DNA of 64,000 nt, taken from the NCBI RefSeq assembly GCF_019145205.1, contig NZ_JAHSTT010000018.1, positions 25,305-89,304 on the forward strand. Reading direction: 5' to 3'. Of this stretch, positions 59,907 through 64,000 are shown in pieces (the first letter of the stretch is position 1; every line of letters starts with the position of its first letter). The stretch comes from Pseudomonas khavaziana. Its GTDB lineage: Bacteria > Pseudomonadota > Gammaproteobacteria > Pseudomonadales > Pseudomonadaceae. Made by a program: the position numbers and the translations under genes. The notes beneath the pieces were generated by a model that worked only from the letters and a program-made list of their open reading frames with translations, did no database searches and was not told the DNA's origin.

Positions 59907-61405
59907 TAGCCCTCATCCTTCAATAGCGGGGAACCGGCACCCATATAAATCGGAATACCGCGCAGTACGCCCTGGAAATTGTCCAACGGTTCCCCAACCG
60001 TCATGCCGCGGCTGCCGATACGGTATTCGCGAATGGTCGACTCATGGGAGCCGGTTCTTTTCTTGATGATTGAAATAGCCCGGCGGACTTTGCCCAGAGC
60101 TTCAAAATAGCGCAGCAGAATCACGGTGTCGGCCAGGTAGGTAATGTCCACTGGGGTTTGCATGTCGCCAACCAATCCATGTTGGGCCACGGTCATGAAG
60201 GTCGCGGCACCGCGCCGGTTGAGGTACAGCAGCAGCTCGTGCATGTGCAGGATCAGTGCGTTCTCTTCCGGCATGGCGGCCTGGTAGCCGTTGATACTGT
60301 CGATGACCACGGTCTTGATGCCGCCTTCATCCACGCAGCGACGTACCCGGTGCGAGAATTCGCCGGGGGACAACTCAGCGGCGTCGACCTGTTCGATCAG
60401 CAGGTTGCCGGTGCCTTGCAACGCAGCGAGGTCGATGCCCATGTTTTTCATGCGCTCGAACAGCAGGCCCAGTTCTTCATCGAAGATAAACAATGCGGCT
60501 TTCTCGCCACGAGCCACCGCGGCGGCGGCGAAGATCATCGAGATCAGCGACTTGCCGGTGCCGGCCGGGCCAAGGATCAGGCTGCTGGAGCCAGTCTCGA
60601 TACCGCCGCCGAGCAGCGAATCCAGTTCCGGGATGCCACAGGTCAATGTCTGGCGGTTGTAGCCGCCACGATGCTCAGCTGCCACCAGGCGCGGGAAGAC
60701 GTGGATGCCGTCGCCCATGATGGTGAAGTCGTGAAAGCCGCCACGGTATTTCTGGCCGCGGTATTTCACCACCCGTACGCGGCGGCGCTCGGCACCGTAG
60801 TTGGGGGTCAGTTCCTCAAGGCGGATCACCCCGTGGGCAACGCTGTGCACGGTTTTATCCAGGGATTCGGTGGTCAGGTCGTCCAGCAGCAATACGGTTG
60901 CGTCATAGCGCACGAAGTAATGCTTTATGGCCAGAATCTGCCGGCGGTAGCGCAGGGAGCTTTGCGCCAGCAGGCGGATTTCCGAGAGACTGTCGACCAC
61001 CACGCGGGTCGGCTTGACCCGTTCTACCACTTCAAAAATCTGGCGGGTGGCCTCACCCAGTTCGAGGTCGGAGGAATACAGCAGGCTTTGCTGGTGCTCG
61101 GCGTTGAGCAGGCTCTCAGGTGGGGTCAATTCGAAAATAAAGATATTGTCATCCAGGTCCCAGCCATGGGACTTGGCACCCTGGCGCAATTCGCGCTCAG
61201 TCTCCGACAGGGTGATATACAAGCAGCGTTCACCGTTTTGCGCGCCGGCCTGCAAGAAGTGCAGTGCCACGGTGGTTTTACCGGTGCCGGGTTCGCCTTC
61301 CAGGAGGAACAGATGGCTGCGCGATAGCCCCCCGGCAAGAATGTCATCAAGACCTTCGATGCCGGTGGCCGCCTTTTCACTGAACAGCTCTTTGGATGTA
61401 GACAA
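59906..61405 (-). CDS. KaiC-like double-domain ATPase (TTG start)
   Basis: The 499-aa RecA-fold protein has two KaiC domains. Walker A motifs are GEPGTGKTT (Lys43) and GPAGTGKS (Lys285). Acidic residues in ITLSETERE and IFDEELGLLFERM match the catalytic Glu positions of the two rings. In the second domain the dual phosphorylation site reads Thr422-Tyr423 (DITYLADTVILLRYFE) where cyanobacterial KaiC has Ser-Thr. The TTG at 61405 has GAGGG 6 bases upstream; the open frame extends to 61441. No kaiA or kaiB is in the window. Confidence 0.92.
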   Translation of the reverse strand: MSTSKELFSEKAATGIEGLDDILAGGLSRSHLFLLEGEPGTGKTTVALHFLQAGAQNGERCLYITLSETERELRQGAKSHGWDLDDNIFIFELTPPESLLNAEHQQSLLYSSDLELGEATRQIFEVVERVKPTRVVVDSLSEIRLLAQSSLRYRRQILAIKHYFVRYDATVLLLDDLTTESLDKTVHSVAHGVIRLEELTPNYGAERRRVRVVKYRGQKYRGGFHDFTIMGDGIHVFPRLVAAEHRGGYNRQTLTCGIPELDSLLGGGIETGSSSLILGPAGTGKSLISMIFAAAAVARGEKAALFIFDEELGLLFERMKNMGIDLAALQGTGNLLIEQVDAAELSPGEFSHRVRRCVDEGGIKTVVIDSINGYQAAMPEENALILHMHELLLYLNRRGAATFMTVAQHGLVGDMQTPVDITYLADTVILLRYFEALGKVRRAISIIKKRTGSHESTIREYRIGSRGMTVGEPLDNFQGVLRGIPIYMGAGSPLLKDEG

Positions 61406-61546
61406 GAAGTGCCCTCGGGTCACGTACAAGTAGAGGGGCACGCCGAGAGGGACGCGCCATATTTACTTGACCGTGGCGGCCAGTGGCGGTTCAACGTTTC
61501 GTAAAAGTTGCACAAGGCCCCCGGTACGGCACGAGCCAGCTGGCGC

Positions 61547-62605
61547 CTACAGGCCTTGTTGCAGCGCCGGGTCGTCCGGGTTCTGCTGCTCCAGTTGCGC
61601 GAGCAGTACCTGGACGTTCTGCAGTTGCCCGGTTTCTTTCCAGTAGTTGACCAACAGCACGCGGGCCTTACGGTTGGCCGGATGACGCTGGACGATTTCC
61701 TCCAACTGACGCTGGGCAGCCTCGACTTCCTCTTGGGCATGCAGGGTAGTGGCCAGGTCGTAGCGGTAATCCTGGTTGTCCGGCTCAAGCTCCACCGCCT
61801 TGGACAGGCCGAGCAGCGCATACGGGCGCTCGCCATGGTGCAGCAGCCACATGCCCAAGGCATGCTGCAGGTAGGCCGACTCCGGATGCGCCGCCAATTG
61901 CCGCGCCAACAGTTGGCGCGACTCGTCGCTCTTGCCTTGCTTGTCCAGCAGTTCGATCTGCGACACGACCGCCTGCAAGTTATCCGGCTGCAAACGCATG
62001 GCCTGCTCCAGGGCGTTTTCTGCCTGCGGCAACAGGGCGCTGTGAATGTACAGGCGCGCCAGTTGGATCCAGCCCTCGGCAGTTTCGGGCTGGGCCTTGA
62101 GGGTTTTCACGAATTCATCGAGCACCTGCTGCAGCGGGCCGAAATACAAGCCCAGGGTGTCTGGCGACAGGCCGAGCAGGGCATTGGCGGCGGCAAAGCG
62201 CACTGGCTGTTCGGGATCATCCAGGACCGGGCCAAGCAGCAAGGTGCGCTGGCCGCTGGGCACCAGGCCGACGATGCTGTGAATCGCCGCCTCGCGCACC
62301 AAGGGCGACTCATTGGCCAGGTCTTTATCCGCCAGCTTAAGGGCTTGAGGGCTGGGGTAATTGGGCAGCTCGGCGTGCAAGGCGGCGCGGCGTTCAGGCG
62401 ACAGATCCGGGCGCCCCAGCTGTTGATACAGCACCCGCGCCGCGCCCGGTTCACCGTTGTGTGCCTGCTTCAATGCCTTGGAATAACCATGGGCAATGGC
62501 CGGTGCCACGGCGACCGGTGTGGTGCGGGAAAAAAACCAGCTGACCAGTACGATCAGCAACAGGGCACACAGGCCGATGATGGAATAACGGCGTGACTTT
62601 GACAT
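61547..62605 (-). CDS. membrane-anchored TPR protein
   Basis: The 352-aa protein has one N-terminal TM helix (RRYSIIGLCALLLIVLVSWFF). A HEAT-like segment (SPLVREAAIHSIVGLVPSG; PVRFAAANALLGLSP) and at least four tetratricopeptide repeats (about residues 170-350; AEGWIQLARLYIHSALLPQA; YLQHALGMWLLHHGERPYAL) follow. It is a likely protein-protein scaffold in the periplasm. The start at 62605 puts the TM helix near the N terminus; 62632 is possible. It precedes kaiC on the same strand by 141 bases; no terminator was seen between them. Confidence 0.85.
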   Translation of the reverse strand: MSKSRRYSIIGLCALLLIVLVSWFFSRTTPVAVAPAIAHGYSKALKQAHNGEPGAARVLYQQLGRPDLSPERRAALHAELPNYPSPQALKLADKDLANESPLVREAAIHSIVGLVPSGQRTLLLGPVLDDPEQPVRFAAANALLGLSPDTLGLYFGPLQQVLDEFVKTLKAQPETAEGWIQLARLYIHSALLPQAENALEQAMRLQPDNLQAVVSQIELLDKQGKSDESRQLLARQLAAHPESAYLQHALGMWLLHHGERPYALLGLSKAVELEPDNQDYRYDLATTLHAQEEVEAAQRQLEEIVQRHPANRKARVLLVNYWKETGQLQNVQVLLAQLEQQNPDDPALQQGL

Positions 62606-62675
62606 GCGGGTGTCCGAAAGCTCGAGCAGCAAAGCCCCAAGCTTCGGTCAGTGCAAGGCGGGTGTCAAACCGGCG

Positions 62676-63569
62676 TCAGGTCAGCACGTAATCCAGCGGC
62701 TCAAGGGCAGGGGGCAGGTCGTCTTCGCCAAGGGCCGCGAGGATCTCGCGCTCCAGGGTACGCAGGATGGCGTCGCACGGCAGGTCGTTTTCGTCGAAGC
62801 CGAACGGGTCCTCCAATTCGTCGCCGATCGCATCCAGGCCAAAGAAAGTGTAGCTGACGATGGCGGTGAACACTGGCGTCAACCAGCCCAGCGGCTCGGC
62901 CATGGCGAACGGCAGCAGGATGCAGAACAGGTAGATGGTACGGTGCAGCAGCAGAGTGTAGGGGAAGGGCAGCGGTGTGGTCTTGATGCGCTCGCACGAC
63001 GCCTGCACCTGGCTCAGGCTGACCAGCCGCGCCTCCAGTTGGGTGTAGCGCCACTCGCTGATCACACCTTCGCGGGCCAACACGGAAAACCGCGCACCGA
63101 GTGTTTGCAGAACACTGTCAGGCAGGTTGGGGTGACTGGCTTGCACCGCAATCCAGGACACTATCGCGCGGGTTTCATCTTCATGGCGCAAATGGGCGAT
63201 CAGGCCGTGGGCAAAACCGCACAGGCCGCGCAACAAGCCGGTACGCTCGCCGGAGTCGCCCAGCACCTGGGTTTCGCGGATCAGCGAGCGCACCTCAATG
63301 ATCATTTGCCCAAGCTGTTTGCGGCCCTCCCACCAGCGGTCGTAACAAGCATTGTTGCGAAAGCTCATGAAGATCGACAACGACAAACCCAGCAAGGTGA
63401 AAGGTGTGGCATTGACCTTGGAAAAGTACGCCGGGTGCAGGGTTTCCACCAGCACGATCACTGAAGCGAGCAGCGTGACCATCAGGCTGCGCCAGGCAAT
63501 GCGCTTGGCAATCGAGCCCTTGAGGGAAAACAGGATACCCAGGAGGTTGGGCTTTGGACGAACGATCAT
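62676..63569 (-). CDS. bestrophin-family ion channel
   Basis: The 297-aa membrane protein belongs to the bestrophin/YneE family of pentameric ion channels. The N terminus contains MIVRPKPNLLGILFSLKGSI. TLLGLSLSIFMSFRNNACYD and RWWEGRKQLGQMI are the most typical blocks, and FFGLDAIGDELEDPFGFDEN near the C terminus is diagnostic. Four hydrophobic helices are visible. The ion carried cannot be read from sequence; bacterial members are reported cation-selective. It lies 70 bases upstream of the TPR gene on the same strand. Confidence 0.93.
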   Translation of the reverse strand: MIVRPKPNLLGILFSLKGSIAKRIAWRSLMVTLLASVIVLVETLHPAYFSKVNATPFTLLGLSLSIFMSFRNNACYDRWWEGRKQLGQMIIEVRSLIRETQVLGDSGERTGLLRGLCGFAHGLIAHLRHEDETRAIVSWIAVQASHPNLPDSVLQTLGARFSVLAREGVISEWRYTQLEARLVSLSQVQASCERIKTTPLPFPYTLLLHRTIYLFCILLPFAMAEPLGWLTPVFTAIVSYTFFGLDAIGDELEDPFGFDENDLPCDAILRTLEREILAALGEDDLPPALEPLDYVLT

Positions 63570-63750
63570 GGCAGGCTTCTTTGATGGTGCAGGCCGTCAG
63601 GTTAGAAGCTGGCGGGCAGAGCGTCCAATCACTTGGGTCAACCGCCTGATCATTGGTATCGATCAGGGGGAGGGCAGCTCTGGCGTGCCCCTGAATTTGC
63701 GACGAGGGAACTTGATTTCGTGGCGGTCTGATTGACTGCACTCGGTAAAC

Positions 63751-63850
63751 ATGTGGGAGGGGGCTCGCCCCAGGGGCTACAGGTATCTACACAATTTTTG
63801 GTATGGCGCTGTACCTGTGGGAGAGGGCTTGCTCCCGATGGCGGCCTCAG
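63751..63850. repeat. two REP sequences in tandem
   Basis: ATGTGGGAGGGGGCTCGCCC at 63751 and CTGTGGGAGAGGGCTTGCTC at 63815 are P. fluorescens-type REP sequences in the same orientation, separated by about 43 bases. The second is followed by CGATGGCGGCC, the usual REPIN inner sequence. Confidence 0.8.
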
Positions 63851-63867
63851 GGCCGACCAGGATGTTG

Positions 63868-64000
63868 GATCATACCGAGTACATATCCATTGCTGCGGTA
63901 ACGGCGGCTATTGGTTCCGCCCTGACGGCGGGTCACTTTGGAAAAGAGCCCAAAGTAACCAAAGGGCTCTTGCCCCACCACTCGGCACCTCGCCCAGGCT
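63868..64000. repeat. dispersed P. fluorescens intergenic repeat (cut by window edge)
   Basis: The stretch containing CATACCGAGTACATATCC, GCTGCGGTAACGGC, GGGTCACTTTGGAAAAG, CCAAAGTAACCAAAGGG and CCCCACCACTCGGCACC matches, from memory, a repeat found many times between genes in P. fluorescens chromosomes. It contains an imperfect dyad (TCACTTTGG and CCAAAGTAA). The region 63570-63750 before the REPs holds nothing I can identify. Confidence 0.6.

Noticed and set aside
59906..61405. A complete circadian clock operon
   Set aside because: kaiA and kaiB are absent from the window and the phosphosite differs; only a KaiC-kinase pair is supported.

Overview
The window comes from a Pseudomonas of the fluorescens group. 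The evidence is the gene content and order (galU followed by gor, ahpC-ahpF, gloA, a MvaT/MvaU nucleoid protein, hpd, rarD), the GC-rich codon usage, and P. fluorescens-style REP/REPIN repeats (33982-34089, 36932-37009, 63751-63850). It looks chromosomal. No rRNA, tRNA, CRISPR array, prophage or complete transposon was seen.

Layout. 1-2007: the 5' end of alkB with two small genes upstream in a probable operon, then small lipoproteins and an orphan. 2151-10930 (minus strand): a ten-gene chaperone-usher fimbrial operon reading major pilin, minor pilin, usher, chaperone, four minor subunits and two tandem two-domain adhesins, with a long leader and a strong hairpin after the major pilin. 11422-20501: core metabolism and redox genes (galU, gor, ahpC, ahpF, gloA) and a MvaU-like silencer. 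Inserted among them is a divergent pair resembling the TnpS/TnpT cointegrate-resolution proteins of Tn4651-type transposons, without a transposase, around a perfect 20-bp palindrome. 20699-28357: a CSS-EAL c-di-GMP phosphodiesterase facing a second chaperone-usher cluster (pilin, chaperone, usher, second chaperone, adhesin). 28348-41960: LysR/DMT transporter, hpd, an orphan 411-aa protein, rarD, aldo/keto reductase, LysR/SDR, a sugar-diacid/glycerate module (MFS, CdaR, glycerate kinase), a decayed regulator and a GNAT enzyme.

42333-47412: a serralysin-like secreted protein whose zinc-binding motif is missing, an aspartate racemase-like enzyme, a DUF3313-type lipoprotein and a DUF1254 protein. 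47565-61405: a signalling region. It has a stand-alone receiver; then a forward operon of a CHASE3-GAF-kinase with three receivers, CheR, CheB, a receiver-kinase and another receiver; then a 1078-aa orphan protein; then a translationally coupled KaiC plus hybrid kinase. 61547-64000: a TPR protein, a bestrophin-family channel and a block of dispersed repeats.

How the parts fit: two fimbrial systems plus a c-di-GMP phosphodiesterase point to adhesion and biofilm control. The CheR/CheB-kinase and KaiC-kinase operons are signalling modules whose inputs and outputs cannot be read from sequence. The most unusual items are the pseudo-serralysin, the stand-alone TnpS/TnpT pair, the CheR/CheB-kinase operon lacking chemotaxis partners, the KaiC-kinase pair, and the two orphan large proteins. 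All family assignments were made by eye from motifs and remembered families; no search was run.
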